Assembly: GCA_028752905.1 (NCBI GenBank)
Contig: JAQNBH010000014.1
Span: 22,663,990 to 22,727,989 of the forward strand
DNA length: 64,000 bases
DNA from: Cladorhizidae sp. MBARI D1340-BT2
Taxonomy: Eukaryota > Porifera > Demospongiae > Poecilosclerida > Cladorhizidae
Direction of reading: 5' to 3'
Below, in pieces: positions 1 to 12,871 of this stretch. Positions within the stretch are counted from its first letter, which is position 1. Each line of letters starts with the position of its first letter. The notes beneath the pieces were generated by a model that was given only the letters and a program-made list of their open reading frames with translations, was not told the origin of the DNA and did no database searches. Position numbers and translations under genes: made by a program.

Positions 1-177
1 ATGATGAGCTAATGCTAAGCTTTATGGACTTCTTACCTTCCTAACTAAAGGAAAATCAGTGGGGTTAAGTTTATAAACTAATTAAAGAGGCTACGGTCTG
101 ATTACAACCTAGAACCAAGTTCTGAAAGTGATCCAAAGCCAAGTTATGAACTGAGCACAAATGCGGCTGATAAATGA

Positions 178-480
178 CTTACACTACACTCACGCACAAC
201 ACATTCACATGTTCACATAATTATAATCACACACTCATAGAGTAAGATGACAGACACTCACACATGTATACACATATACTAATACCCTCACACTTTGTCA
301 CACATAAACATCCCATACACATATACACACATAATTATACTCACACACACTCGCACATGCTTGTACATATACTCATAACCACTCACATACACACACAATG
401 ACACCATACACATATGTACACTCTCACACACACGCATACTCACACACTAACACTCACACAAATATATCACCCAAATACAC

Positions 481-514
<34 letters not shown>

Positions 515-530
515 CATACACACTGGTGGC
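178..530. repeat. CA-rich microsatellite region
   Basis: The plus strand is a long degenerate run of CACA, ACTCAC and ACACAT words. It ends in a near-pure (CA)n tract at about 481-512. The His/Thr-rich open frame across it is a by-product of the repeat. I see no gene in 1-177 either. Confidence 0.9.
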
Positions 531-886
531 AGGAAGCAATTAGAAAGAAATTCTCTCTCACAAAACTCTTAATTACTAGAGCTAACCTCTCCTTCAAATA
601 TTATTTCACGAAACTGAAGATTTAACAATTGTTGGCTTTACTCCAGTATAATGAAATCAGCCTGCCCTTCATTCATTCAGATGAGGTCAAACTTCCTCTC
701 CACCATGTGTTGGTCCAGTATTGCTCTTGATAAGCTTAGGATATTTAGAGTCTTGATCTAACAGGGGAACTCTCTCCCAGAAAGCTCTTGAGAAATATCT
801 TGAGCACTACATGTAAAACCACATTTAAAATTTGGTTGCCACTTTTGTACATGTATACATACTGTAATGTATGTATGTAGCCCAAT
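531..886. other. No gene recognised
   Basis: AT-rich sequence with no recognisable coding, RNA or transposon signal. Confidence 0.5.
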
Positions 887-1290
887 CCAAGCCCCTTGTC
901 TTAACCTTAGCCATATAGCATTAGGCCTAGGCCTATAGACCTTGCCTAACACTATTACTACGCCGATGTTTTGTATATTCCTAATCCTAACCCTAGCTAT
1001 AGGCCTATATTCCTAGACTTAGTCCTAACAATAGTCCCAAGCCCTGGGCAAATATCTCTAGCCTTAGCCCTATTCACCAGGCCTATATTCCTAGTCTTAG
1101 CCCTAGGACTCGTCCTAAGCCTATGTCACTTGCCTAGCACTATTGTTAAGCCTTCATTTTGTTTATATTAGCTATAACCTTAGCCTTAAGCCTATATTTC
1201 TAGCCATGTACTAGCCATACATGTACAAAACTCTAGGCCAATATCAGTAGCCCAAGCCCTAGGGATATGTGTATCCCTAGCCTACCCATG
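887..1290. repeat. Degenerate CCTA/CCCTA-rich low-complexity tract
   Basis: Words such as CCTAACCCTAG, AGCCCTAG and GGCCTATATTCCTAG recur irregularly across about 400 bp. A similar short tract lies at 10080-10170. Individual CCCTAA hexamers match the common metazoan telomere repeat, but there is no regular hexamer array. I treat it as simple low-complexity DNA. Confidence 0.6.
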
Positions 1291-1529
1291 TAAACTAGCA
1301 TTATCTTGTCTTCCTTTAGCCTTCCAGTAAGTAATCTTGGGGAGTGTTAAGAAGGCAATGAAAACTGTCATTAAAATGAAAATATAATGATCTGAATTAT
1401 CTGTAATTGAACCCCCAAAAAATGTTGAGAAGCCACGAAACGTTTGCTTGAAGATATATGTTTTTCTAATATACAATATACATATTATATATATATGTGT
1501 ATATATATACATGTTATATAGATAGGATC

Positions 1530-2070
1530 TGAGAAAAGGGGTCTTATGTACAAAATTAAAAAAACTGAGTTAGTGATACAAGGTGAAAGAACAAAGCAAT
1601 GCCTATATTTTGGAACTTAAATCATCACTGATTTCCATTCAGAAGAAAAGTTATGAAAGCCTGAATGCTAGACGCTCATTTTGAGAAAGTCATGTTTTAA
1701 ATTAATGGCTTTTGCAGCTTCCTGTGCACTTGATGAAGCCATTCCTTTGTTAGTTTGTTAACCATGTGGCCACTATAGCAGCAAGTAGGAAATCTCCCCA
1801 TTTTGTGGGGGGTTCCTATCTTTCCGCATACGCGGGCAGTATTTTCTCCGCGTTACATGGCAATGCAGTTCCGTTACGCGTAGCAAGCTTCTTGACCACC
1901 AATCTTCTAACCTCACTCTTGCCTACAAAGAAGCAAGCAGGAGCCTTCAGACTTCACACAAATGTAAAGGAAAGGTAGTAGATGCGTGTACATGTAGTCA
2001 ATATATAACTTTGAGCTTATTTTGGTCATACCACAAAAACATTTTTCTCTACATAAGACCCCTTTTCTCA
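1530..2070. mobile_element. MITE-like element with 21-bp terminal inverted repeats
   Basis: A 21-bp stretch at 1530-1550 beginning TGAGAAAAGGGGTCTTATG is repeated exactly, in inverted orientation, at 2050-2070. The ends are 540 bp apart. The interior holds no transposase. It has one GC-richer patch at about 1800-1890 with several CpG dinucleotides, inside a 70-residue open frame (1766-1978) that resembles nothing I know. This fits a non-autonomous DNA transposon. I could not see a convincing target-site duplication, so the superfamily is open. Confidence 0.6.
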
Positions 2071-5000
2071 CATATTGTTGGTGTATTATATATTATATAC
2101 ATATTTTAATGTCACTTTATGTAGGACGATGCTAGACATGTGATAACTGGTGAGCTAATCAGATGATGTCACATTTTCTGCTGACTTTGTGGACTTTATG
2201 AAGCTGCTGTGGAAGCATGAGAGCTTGCAGGCTTGTGTTCAATGAGCCAGGTAATACCAGTTGAGTGATTCTGCATAATAGTGAGTGAGAACTGGATTTA
2301 TGTTCTCACTGTACATATAAGGGTTGTGTGTTTGTTCCTATGTTCACTTTGGTGTACTAATCAATTCTGGTGGAATTTAAAAAAAAATCTTTTCCCCCAT
2401 ACAACATCAGGAAATTCTTTGGGACAGCTTCGACAAAACAGTCAGTAGCATGTGGACAGCTACACTATGTCAGTAAGTATATGTATGTGTGTTTAGAGGC
2501 TGCTTCATGCAACACCAGCTTGATGCAGTTGCTTCTTGTTGGGGTGTGGTGATTTGGTGGGTGTGGCTTGAGAGGATTCATCTTTGACTTGTTGTTTGTG
2601 TCTTAAGATTGAGTTGTCATGTATGTTTGTATGTTTGTCCGTACCTGCAAACCTTTACCTGATTTTCTAGTTCTCCTCACCCCTCACCCCATCTTGGAGA
2701 TGGCACAATGACACAAGAGTATGATCGATAAGTATCCACACCCTATATTTTCAAAGTACCCTGATCCCCTGCCCCTTCCATTCTTGCACATATGTAGTCT
2801 GGACCAGGAAAAATCTTCAAGGATTGCTGTCATCTGAGGCTGAACTGTATTGTGTCTACTGTAGTTTAGTTCTAGTGTGGATGAAGAGGCCACCAATGCA
2901 CACAAACTCCGTACTTTTGGTGACAAAATAGACTTCAGAAGGAGAAATCAGTTATAGCCATGTGTGTATGGGGAGATCATCAGTAGCTTCTCCTAGCTCA
3001 CGAAACCAGCACTTTCTCTTCTTGTGTCTATAAAATGTTTTGCATTTATTTAATTCTGGTAGTAGAATCAATGTGGGGTATGCTGTTTAGTGTGGGCTTG
3101 GGAGTTTTATTTGGAAAGAGGTGTGCTGCTAAATATGTGGACGAGATTTGTCACTGCAATATAATCTTTAATGGCATTTTGCTACTCTTGGTTACTAGGG
3201 GAGAAGTGGATTAGTATGAGTAGGTATATAGGAGTCATCAAGGACAAACTTATCCTACAACTCAAGCAAGATTCACTCAACTGTCTTTATCTGATGGGAC
3301 TGACATTACTTTGTATTTATAGTTAAAGAATGCAAATTTAATAAAAGGTATATAGTTAGGTGTAAGAATTAATTACAAATGCTACTTTAGCACTACTACT
3401 TCACAGTATGTATGTTACAGTATAACAATAACAAAATTAACAAGCCCTCTGCTTTTGGACTTTTGTATAATGCTATCAGCATTACCATTGCAGCTACAGT
3501 ATGTTCTACAAGTGTCCATTGGAACATTCCAAGAAAACAATGCATGCACAAATGGTTCATTTGGCATGAATCATGAGTTATGTAATGTGAAAGTCTATGT
3601 GTGCATGCACTGATAGTTGCTATTGGGCTGAATTCATTTAGGTGACACATCATCTTTTGGGGGGAAACGATATCTCTACTACTTAGTTTAGGTTGCTTAC
3701 GACTGTGTGGGAAGAGTGCTTACAACTGTGTATGCAGAGTGCTTACAACCGTGTGGGCTGTGGGCAGAAAAACTTGTGCAAAATGTACTTGAAGTCTGAT
3801 TGAAGGTGTTGCTGGTGTACTTTGACATCTAGTAAATGATACAGACAGAGATTTTGATGGAGGTTGGACATCAATGGATTAAATCACCAATTTGGCGAGT
3901 TTTACAACTCCCAACAGCAAAGCTGTACACTTCTGGTGCCCCAAACTGGAAGTTTAGTTTCAGCCACTGCAGGGTACAGCAGCACTTACCTGAGAATTTT
4001 GTCAAGCCTGTATAACTACATTATTTGTTCCTAAATAGTGGCTAATATTTGTCAGGTATTTGCCCCGCCTCCCTTTCCATGCCCTACCCTCCATTTAGGT
4101 CCTCCCAGCATTCTCTCCCACAGATTTCTAGATTAATCCAAACTTAATTTTTTTTTAATGTCGTACTAGAAATGAATATTTGGCTTTGAGTGATGAGAGT
4201 GATGAGCGAAGGTGAGAAGGAGAAGGGATATAAAATCAATAAACTACAAAAAAATTTTTACCAAAAATAGAATTGTAGCGTTAGACAGCATATGGCAGGA
4301 ACAAATGGTAATTAGCATAAATGAACTGTCTGCATAGCGATGGTGCATGCATGCACTTCTCACTCAAAATTCATGAAGCACCTATGAGCCTCAGTCAAGC
4401 AATCCAGCATTTTTTGAGTGTTTCTTAATTTCTTAGCCTTCATTCTTCCCACCTGAAGTAGTGCTATCAAGTGTCAGTCTCCTATTCCAAAGTCAAGTCG
4501 AGTGTCGGTTATATAAGGAAGCATTGCAGTTAAGTATCGGTTTCTTGCCCCAAAGCGGTTTTGTTCTCCTGTCGGGCATAGGGTCCATATATCCTGACTG
4601 CTCGAAAATCAGTGATGCTAGCCCTCCTGTCGAGAACTAGTTGATGTATGATTATTATTGAATAATTGATTGGGGTGTTCTTGGTTGTAGAAAAGCACAA
4701 AAAAACCTATACTTAAAATAGGAAAAATTGTTCACAGTTGCATATTGTGGTACTCCAGTTCTTGAGACCAACTTCAAATCCACAATGAACCACTCTAAAA
4801 ACAGGTGGTATGGCATTAAGGTGGGTGGAACAATGGGGTTGGCCAATATCATATTGGAGCTTGAGGAGTCAATGGAGAAGTCTGAGGCACTCACCACATT
4901 CCTTTCTCTCTCCTTCTTTCCTTCTCCCACCTCCTGCCTTCATCCTCCATCCCTTCCTTCTTCCTTTCTCCTTCCATTCTTTCATAATTTTATTAAAATA

Positions 5001-5440
5001 AAATGGTGGAGTGCTGAGGCTCTTTCACTCCATATGTCACAACCAGTGTTTCCAGTCAAAATTTATTCCTACCCTTTTTAGATATCTTTGCTGATAAAAT
5101 CATCAAATCACATGACAATAGCTTTTCCTGAATACACTGGTAAGCTTCAATGTTTTCCTGTTTTATGTAACAGTATGAGGAAGACCATTGCATTATATTT
5201 TGTGTATTAGGTGTGTATATTTGTGCATGCTTCATAGCCAATGTTGTGCAGAACTGAGCCAATGCACATGTATACTAAGTGGTGTGTTAATTGAATGTGG
5301 CATACTCACAATGTGTCAAGCAAGTATAATGACTGCTACATACAAGCATGAAACAAGAAGACGAAGAGAAGAAATAAATAACTGAGTACAGTCTCTATCT
5401 CTCTGCATTGCTTTGTCATCCATGGACGCTCACACAGAGA
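2071..5440. other. Intergenic; no gene recognised
   Basis: About 3.4 kb of AT-rich sequence. A short imperfect tandem repeat of about 24 bp lies near 3693-3760 (core GCTTACAACTGTGTGGG, three copies). A frame at 4728-5081 (117 aa), overlapped by a minus-strand frame (4655-4930), gives protein-like text in places but has no family signature. I do not call it a gene. Confidence 0.5.
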
Positions 5441-5964
5441 ACCCAGGGTGGGTGTTGTCAGGAAGAACTAGGGGCAACTCGACTAGGGGAAGACCATAAG
5501 TAGAGTTTTAAGCCTGCAAGCCATGCCCTCTTGTGGCTGTGACAGATACTGGGAGCAAGGGGGACGGAGAAGGTGTTGGGAGGGGAACTCAGGGGTGGAC
5601 CATAGGTAGAGTTCTAGGCTCATAGACCATGACACATGGCCATGCCATGCCCCCAAATCTTTAAAACATCCATAACGGCCAATGTAGGGCAGGTAAAGGG
5701 TCAACATCTTATATTTCTCTCAGCTCTCTTTCTTCTGTTTCTTTCTCCTCAATGGGTGGTCACATAGAGGACCTTGAGAAGGTGGAATCATGAGGGACAT
5801 GGCTAATGCCTGCAGCCATTTGGTCCACTTTTTAGCTAATTTTAAAAACAGTTCATAATAATAAGGGACTTGGTACACATACGCAATGCAGGCCAGACCA
5901 CAGCAAGAGTGTAATATGGTCACACCCAACTCCACAGTGACAAATGCTGATCCAAGAAAAGAGA
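5441..5964. other. Low-complexity spacer with an internal partial duplication
   Basis: The phrase around ACCATAAGTAGAGTTTTAAG at about 5492 recurs as ACCATAGGTAGAGTTCTAGG at about 5599, so the stretch carries an imperfect direct duplication of about 100 bp. No gene was recognised. Similarity to the retroelement on the right begins at about 5965. Confidence 0.4.
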
Positions 5965-7330
5965 TTTGCATTCCCTGGGTTAATGATGGTACTTTTGGAA
6001 GAGCAACGAGGATGATCCCTTGAGAGGTAGGATCCTTGGCAGATCAATTCTGTCTTTCCTCTGTGTAGCTCAAGGCCCAGAGCACCTGCTTCAACCTCAA
6101 TGGTCTTGAGATCACGAATTACATCTTCCTGGTTGCCTCCCAGAGTTCCATCATCCAGATAAAAAACATAAAACTCTGACCTCAGCTTTGCAACCAGTTT
6201 CTGAATAGTCAGGCAAAAGAGGAGGGGTCCTCCTTGAGGTTCTGGAGGTAGATGCAAGCAGCATGCACTGCCACTTCAACACCCTGCATCATTCTAAAAC
6301 CTAACTGCCGAGGGGCCAGGAAATCAGGAAATTTTTTGCAGGGCATGAATGCAAGCGCACTTAGCAGCAAGTCTGCGCATGGTACAGCCCACATTGATAG
6401 GGCAAACCCCACCATCCTTCTAATGCAGAGCTACCAGTGAGGCACCAAAGAAATGAGGAGAAATGGATACAGGAGTGTCACCTATTAGGATCAGGGATAC
6501 CAAAGAACTGAGTGCCCTCAGTAGTGAAAGGCCACCTTCACCAGCGGACAGACCCGTGAGATCTTTGAGATGTTGTGGTCTGAGGCCATCCTGACCACCT
6601 GCAGATCAATTTGGGAAGGAATGTATGGCTTGAGTGATGATGGCCTCAGTGACTGAGAAAGAAAATGAGGAAGGGTCTGGGGTTAGCATTATGGAAGAAT
6701 CCATGTGAGCTGCAGGGTGCTTCTGCTTCAAGGCTTCCAGAGTATCAGGTGAGTGATCAGATAAAACATCCTCAGCACATGCGTGACAGCGCCCTTGACA
6801 TTGCCTTCTTCCAGCTTGGATGTCACCTTTGAAGACAAAAGCTCTAGGGGTCCACGAGACTTATTAAAAATCTGTCTCCTGGAGCATCGGCTAGGCTTCC
6901 CTGATGTAGCTCCAGAATCAGCTTCTTCCCTTACAAGATTGTATACAGCTGACGCTAAATTCCACCTCTTCCTTCCTCTCTGCAGCAGTCTAAAACAGCG
7001 AGATGCAAAATGGAGGAGACGACACCACGTGGAATGGTCATTCCTCGCCAATACACTGAACACGATGGACGCTAGCTTCCTGGCTGCCAGGCTCTAGGGT
7101 CTCTCTTCAGTAAATTAGAGCGCAGCTTTGAGAAAGGAGGAGCAACTACAGCATCTTCAACTGAATCATCCCCACGTGGTGTTGGACTGGAACTAGCTGG
7201 CAATGACACGGGGGTATCTCCCAGAGCTCTTGGCAGTTAACTGGAGCCAGGACAGCGGCAACTCAAAGGCCCATGTGCTCGAACTAGGACCGCAGATGTC
7301 ACCGAAAAGCTCCTCAAGCAGATAGAGCAG
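5965..7330 (-). mobile_element. Decayed non-LTR retrotransposon, reverse transcriptase part (RLE type)
   Basis: Minus-strand frames carry pieces of a reverse transcriptase, broken by frameshifts and an internal deletion. 6209-6415 encodes FLAPRQLGFRMMQGVEVAVHA, which resembles the RT finger/palm region. 5853-6257 encodes GGPLLFCLTIQKLVAKLRSE followed by FYLDDGTLGG, with the catalytic Asp pair intact. The segment normally found between these two is missing. Further upstream on the same strand, 6728-7063 looks like the region before the RT. About 200 bp (5977-6190) is closely similar to 18181-18390, the second copy of this family, and that copy carries an R2-like endonuclease. Neither RT is functional as it stands. 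Confidence 0.75.
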
Positions 7331-9440
7331 ACTACCATTTTAGCCTTTTTTTCTTCTTGTTTTATGGTGTCGTTTCAGCTATATTCGGTGTGATTCCAGG
7401 CTCCATCATATTTACTCCTTTTTTTTACTGAGAGTTTGTATGTCAAGAGTCAAGTTTGACGACAAAAGCATTCACTACACCAACCTTGCCTTTTTGGTCT
7501 AGTCAGCAATTTTGGTGGCTAAAGTACCCTCTAGTTTATTCAAAATATAATGAAAAAAGCACAGGTCATATATATATCTATCAACTAAAGGAATTTCTTA
7601 GCATGTTAAAAGGTTTAGGCAGTTATTATACTTTCATAAGTTTGCATAAAAAATAAAATCAGACAATAATAATAACAATGATAATAATAATAACCATAAT
7701 TATAATACATAATCAACATCATACATGATAGATAAAGGTCAAGTAGGTATTAGATACTTCATGAAAATAATATTTTGGGTTAGAGTTATTGCTTGCCCGA
7801 GCCCTTAATGCTGACAGCATAGCTCAGTACCCTCCTCCTACCAGTGTGTGCTGCTCTCTCTGAAATTCTGGCAGTGCAACCCTCAGTTCATTCCTTCTAC
7901 TGGTATTGGATGCTCTATCCTCATCTCTTGCAATTGCTGAAGTTTGTATTCTGTGAATGGTCATTTATTCTCGAATAGATTTTCAGTTTCTCTGTTCCCT
8001 ACTCCTTTTATCCTTCACAGTCAAAATTTCTTCCAGTTTCTTGTGCAGTTTCACTTGCGACAATCCCTTCTCTGTCTTATTCCATGCGCTGCACACCACT
8101 TTCGGTTACACACTGAATAGTTGTTGTTCAGCAGTGTGCAGCTCACAGAGTAGCCATTCTGCAATATTCTGTATTGGAGTGCATGCATATAATCGTAATC
8201 CAAATGGTTTTCAAGATTCCCCATTGTCATGATGAAGGAATATATTTTCGATCTGAGCATATGTATAAGTGTGACACACTAAAAGATGGATTGATGGACC
8301 GATGGACAAGACATATTATTATATAGATGATATTATATAGATAATAATTATTATTATTACATAGATAATAAGAAGAAGAATTACTAGTAATAAGCATTAT
8401 GGTGAGAGCAGGTGTGATGGAGTGAGAGGGGAAAAAATCAATTACTTTTAGCATAATTCCCAATGGGACAAAACTTTAAATCCTAGCATTGTTGCCCTAG
8501 GTCTATGCAGATGAGGTTTGTAGCTATAGCTTTCTCACAGTATCAAGTGTCTGTTGTGTTACACTTTAGTGTCCTTCTAAATTTCAAGCCTCAAAGGCAA
8601 TCTTCAAGGTTTAGGTAATTAGAGACATTTGTGATGCTTCTTTTCTTATAAAAAAGACAGAGCCTAAAGAAGCTTCTGGATGGTGGATGACATTAAAGCA
8701 CTAACAATGTTGGCAATAAAAAGTCAACTACATTTACAGACCACAAATAATTTTAACGTGTAGCTAACCAGCTTATCTTACTAGATAGAGCTAAGGTATG
8801 ATAGTTAAAAATCATAAACTGTCTAAGAGACTTAGCTAGAAATAGTCAACTTTTGTCTGCTTATTTGAGTTGATGCTGATTCTAATTCCAAATTTATGCT
8901 GTCTCTGGTTTGATGCAGTTGATAGTTTTATAGAAAATCCCAAAAACTAATCATGGAGGGTTGTTAATCATAAAATTGTAGCTAGCTAATGAAACAAACA
9001 TCAGGTAAGCTATTTAAGTTTTTTTTAAACCTTAAAATACCTACAGCTAGCACTGAGAAACTAAAAAGGGCACTCAAGTTTCTAAAGGTACAGAGCTAGG
9101 CTAGCTACACAACTTTCAATATCGTGATTTTCAGTAGAGTGCTTGTGTGCTGTGAGAAAGCTATAGCTACAAATCACTGTGGTATCAATAGCAGCTGCAC
9201 TGCTTTAGGCTAGGCCATATATATACCTGTGGCTTCTAGAGTAAACAAAACCACTGCATATTGAACAATCTTATAGGTGTAGTGCATAGATAGTGCCATT
9301 CTCACTTTTCCACGAAGCCAGTTTTCTTTTTTCTTTCCTCTTACCTGTGATTCTGCTGTTGTTTTCTCATTGTCTCTTCACTACAACAACCATCTGCCGA
9401 TTTAAATTAGCTCACATTATTTGAGATTGGTGTCCCATTC
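7331..9440. other. Intergenic, AT-rich with simple repeats
   Basis: Contains ATA/AAT trinucleotide tracts at about 7663-7715 and 8320-8400 and many TAGCTAGC words between 8.7 and 9.2 kb. The segment 9136-9216 (ending GCAGCTGCACTGCTTTAGGC) has a diverged second copy at 39870-39938, so it belongs to a dispersed repeat. No gene was recognised. Confidence 0.55.
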
Positions 9441-9577
9441 CTATGTTTTAAGGGTGAAAGTACAGTGAATAAATATGTCCAAATACATACTATGCCAGAG
9501 GAAGCATGGGGGATTCCATTTACAAGAATTTAATGTGTAATAACTTTTCTTTCCTTTTCCCCCCTCTATCCCTACAG

Positions 9578-10560
9578 AGGCACAGGTCAGCTCAGAGAAG
9601 GTAAAGAAGAGGTAAACCAGTTGTGAATGGACTTCAAGGATTTGGCAGGTGCTTGATTTCTGCCCTAAGCAGGAGCCAAGGAGATGCATGCCTTTGCTAC
9701 AGATGCTGCAGATGTTAGACAAAGAGTTCAGGTGCCACCATGATCCTGTCAGCATCTTTGGGGCATACTCTACAGACTGTGTATTATCCCTCCTATTAAT
9801 TATTGTTACATGTCACTTTTGTTCCTTCTCCTACAATATCACTAGGAGAAAGATGCTGCTCTTTCTGACAGTTATAGCCAGTGTACAGGCCCTGCAGAGG
9901 AAGCATGGGGGATTCCAGGTACATTTTTAAAAGAACATGTATTCACCCATAACTCTTTTTTTCCCAATTTAGAGCTACTTTTGTTTTATTTATTTTCTAA
10001 CAACAACAAGCTACCTAAATTTTGAGAGCCTCTGTTATTGGTCTTAAGTATGCCAACTTTAAAGAAACATGTCCAGAGGTAAACCTAGTCCTAGCCCTAA
10101 CTTAGTCCTAGCCTTAACTTAGTAATAGCCCTACCCCCTAGCTCTCTAGCTCTAACTTAGTCCTAACTTATGTCGAATATTATATGGAGAATGACTGAAT
10201 TTTGGAACTCCATGATGATCCAGTATCTTCAAGGGTAAAACTTTTATCCAATACAGTGAGACTTGGCAGCTCAGGAGAGCAAGGTAGAGAGAGGATTTGG
10301 TCACTGAGTGTGGGAGCTAATGTGTGACTTATCCCGAGACTGCTGCAAGGGTCAAGGGAAAGGACAAAGGCATGGTCCAAGCGTGGAAGACACGCCTTGC
10401 CAGGTGGCAAGCCAGACAGGATATTACAATAACCTTCTCAATACTTCAAATTATTTTTTCTCAACGTTTTGACAAGATACTCTAGCCCTCATGAGGAAAG
10501 CTGTTTGAGGCAGAGCAACTGCAGAGCTACCTGATGGCCTTCAGAGACCTCAGGTTTGAG
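9578..10560 (+). other. Possible short exons of an unidentified gene
   Basis: Several short plus-strand pieces have splice-like borders. One lies at about 9578-9600, preceded by a pyrimidine tract and TACAG and followed by GTAAAG. One at about 9854-9921 reads EKDAALSDSYSQCTGPAEEA and so on before a GTACAT donor-like site. One at about 10499-10554 reads LFEAEQLQSYLMAFRDLR. A 20-bp word GAGGAAGCATGGGGGATTCC occurs at both 9499 and 9897. No protein family was recognised, the pieces do not join into one certain frame, and chance is a real alternative. Confidence 0.2.
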
Positions 10561-11560
10561 AGATGATAGATGAGTTCACATAGCTGTAAAATTGTTCATT
10601 ATGATACACCATCACTAACTTGTTATTTTCATCTGTTACACTAATCTCAACAAAACAGGAAGTAGCAAGTTCAAATGAGATACACCTGACAACAAACACA
10701 AACCTTCAATGCAAATGCTATAGCATATGGCATGGTTGCTAGGTTATTTTCCAAACAATTGCTGACATAGCATGGCATATTTTCAGGCATTGTTGATTGA
10801 TACTTACTTGTATGTATGATGAGTTACATGTATGATTTATCTGCAATCTGAGCAATAGTCTTTTTTTCTCTTTGAGTCCTTCTCTCATACTGTATTCTAG
10901 AATAGGTACCACAAATATTTCAGAATGGCTCTGGTATTTAACGTTAGTTGCAAGCTTCCAAATAATCACAGCAACCCTTTTCTCCAAAGAGATTGGTGAC
11001 TTTATGTGAGATCATCTCAGCTCTTAGACAATTAGTTTCCAAAAATCCTTAATAAGTGCAACTTTATGTTCAGTGCTAAGATAAATGGGCATGCATTGAG
11101 CTAGTTTTATTCCTATTGTATGCAAGCACATGTTACATACTAGTAAGCAAGCTCATTTTATTTACTAGGAGTATGCAAGCACATGTTACATACTAGTAAG
11201 CAAGCTCATTTTATTTACTAGGAGTTGAGGTAAGCTATGTTGACAGCACTTCATACAATCTCTAAGCACTGTCCTGTCATATATAAACAATATATAGTAT
11301 CCTAAAATTATCATAATTATTGTGATCAATCTTGAAAAAAATGTATACAAGCTGGTTTCAACTGATTTTAGTAGGTATTGATGTCAAGGTTTACAAAAAA
11401 AAGTAAGGTGGAATAGAGGGCAGGGAAGTTGCATTTTTGGCGGTAAAAAGGTCATCGACCTCCCCCTAAATTTGTATCTCGACAACTAAATAATCTACAT
11501 TATTGATCTTGTTGTCAAAATGCTCACATTTGTACAACAGTTATGCATCAGAAATACAAA
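10561..11560. other. Intergenic; no gene recognised
   Basis: AT-rich sequence. The only structure seen is a 53-bp direct tandem duplication at 11119-11224, listed separately. Confidence 0.5.
11119..11224. repeat. 53-bp tandem duplication
   Basis: A 53-bp block containing TGCAAGCACATGTTACATAC is present twice in direct, adjacent orientation and the copies look identical, so the event is recent. Confidence 0.9.
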
Positions 11561-12520
11561 GGACTAACAGTGAAATCTTCCAATGAGTTTCTGCATCATC
11601 AATGCAAATCCGAATGACATGCAGACAATATACACCACCATCACGAGAGCTATCACAGGAACACATGAACCCCCAGCAATTATAACATATGACCTTCCTC
11701 TGTTAATCAAGGCATCGCAAATTGTTCTGGAGAAGAAGTTAGAAGTTGTTGTGTGGCTTGGAGGATTCCACTTCCTTAAAAGTTTCCTTGGCTGCAACTG
11801 TGAAGATGCAGTGAATATAGGGAAAGAAATCCAGAATGATCTTGATAATGAGTCACCTGTTAAAAGCCTGAAGGCAAAAATCTGGCTGCCCTTCAGAAGA
11901 AAGTATAAATAGGAGACAAGAAGGTGTACATTGAAAAGACCCTACTCTTTAATAGATTGATCATCATGGCAGAGAGAGATGAAGGGACTGAAGAGATATT
12001 CCACTTTGAACTGAGACCTGTTGCCTCAACTATCTTCACTATGGATCGGATGATGAGGAAACCCCAAAAGAATGTGTTTGGCAGGATACTCAAGGAAACA
12101 ACAACAAAACTTAGCTTGGATATGAACAACAAAATGCATGTTATTGATGGCTACTCATCAGGTAAAGTGGACCAGCGGTGCAACCATCACGACCATAGTT
12201 ACTACCTATGTCAGGTATGTTAGAGCCAAATATTCAAGGATTCTACTGTAGTCTTTGATGGCTATGGGGATGAAGCATCATCGAAAGATCATGAGCATAT
12301 GGCTGGGAAGAAGGATTCTTGGGACTTAAAGGGTTTCACCAGAATTGACCATATCATGACGCACAAAACACTGATATATTGGTTTTGCTATGTTATAATT
12401 GGCCATGCGACTGTTCTAATTTGTCCATACAATCAGATGCTGATAGTCTTTATGACATCTCTACCATACACATCAGAGCTATCTTCTTTTTCATCATTTG
12501 AATATCTTGAGATGTGCTAG
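11561..12520 (+). pseudogene. Decayed repetitive gene of unknown function
   Basis: Three consecutive plus-strand open pieces read like one broken protein. 11583-11912 contains ITYDLPLLIKASQIV and VVVWLGGFHFLKSFLG. 11924-12223 contains FHFELRPVASTIF and MHVIDGYSSGKVD. After a frameshift near 12215, the next piece contains STVVFDGYGDEASSKDHEH and runs to a stop at 12520. From memory, this motif order (TYDqPL, RLGGFHxLMSFLG, VFDGY...STKDxxHxRR) recurs in multicopy uncharacterised genes of invertebrate genomes, probably linked to mobile elements. I do not know a function. Stops between the pieces and the frameshift mark it as inactive. Confidence 0.5.
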
Positions 12521-12871
12521 GAGTTGCTGGGCTGTAGGAATCGCATGCACATTGGTTGGGTTAGGTTGGTGTAGCCCGAAATAGAGGTGATTAATATTCC
12601 ACTAGATAAATTCTCAGCATACTCTCAGTTGATATTTTAGATTATAATAACTTTCTCAAAATTCAACTTATAATTATTGTCAATATTTCATCTTGAGATG
12701 TGCTAGGAGTTGCTGGGCTGTAGGAATCGCATGCACATTGGTTGGGTTAGGTTGGTGTAGCCCGAAATAGAGGTGATTAATATTCCACTAGATAAATTCT
12801 CAGCATACTCTCAGTTGATATTTTAGATTATAATAACTTTCTCAAAATTCAACTTATATTGTCAATATTTC
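12504..12871. repeat. Tandem duplication of about 186 bp
   Basis: The block starting ATCTTGAGATGTGCTAGGAG at 12504 restarts at 12690 with almost no differences except a few missing bases near the end of copy two. It contains GTGTAGCCCGAAATAGAGG. Part of this appears inverted near 13130 (TTTCGGGCTACACCAA), which suggests that it comes from a mobile element with inverted parts. Confidence 0.85.

Noticed and set aside
398..625. His/Thr-rich 75-codon frame
   Set aside because: Translation of the CA microsatellite.
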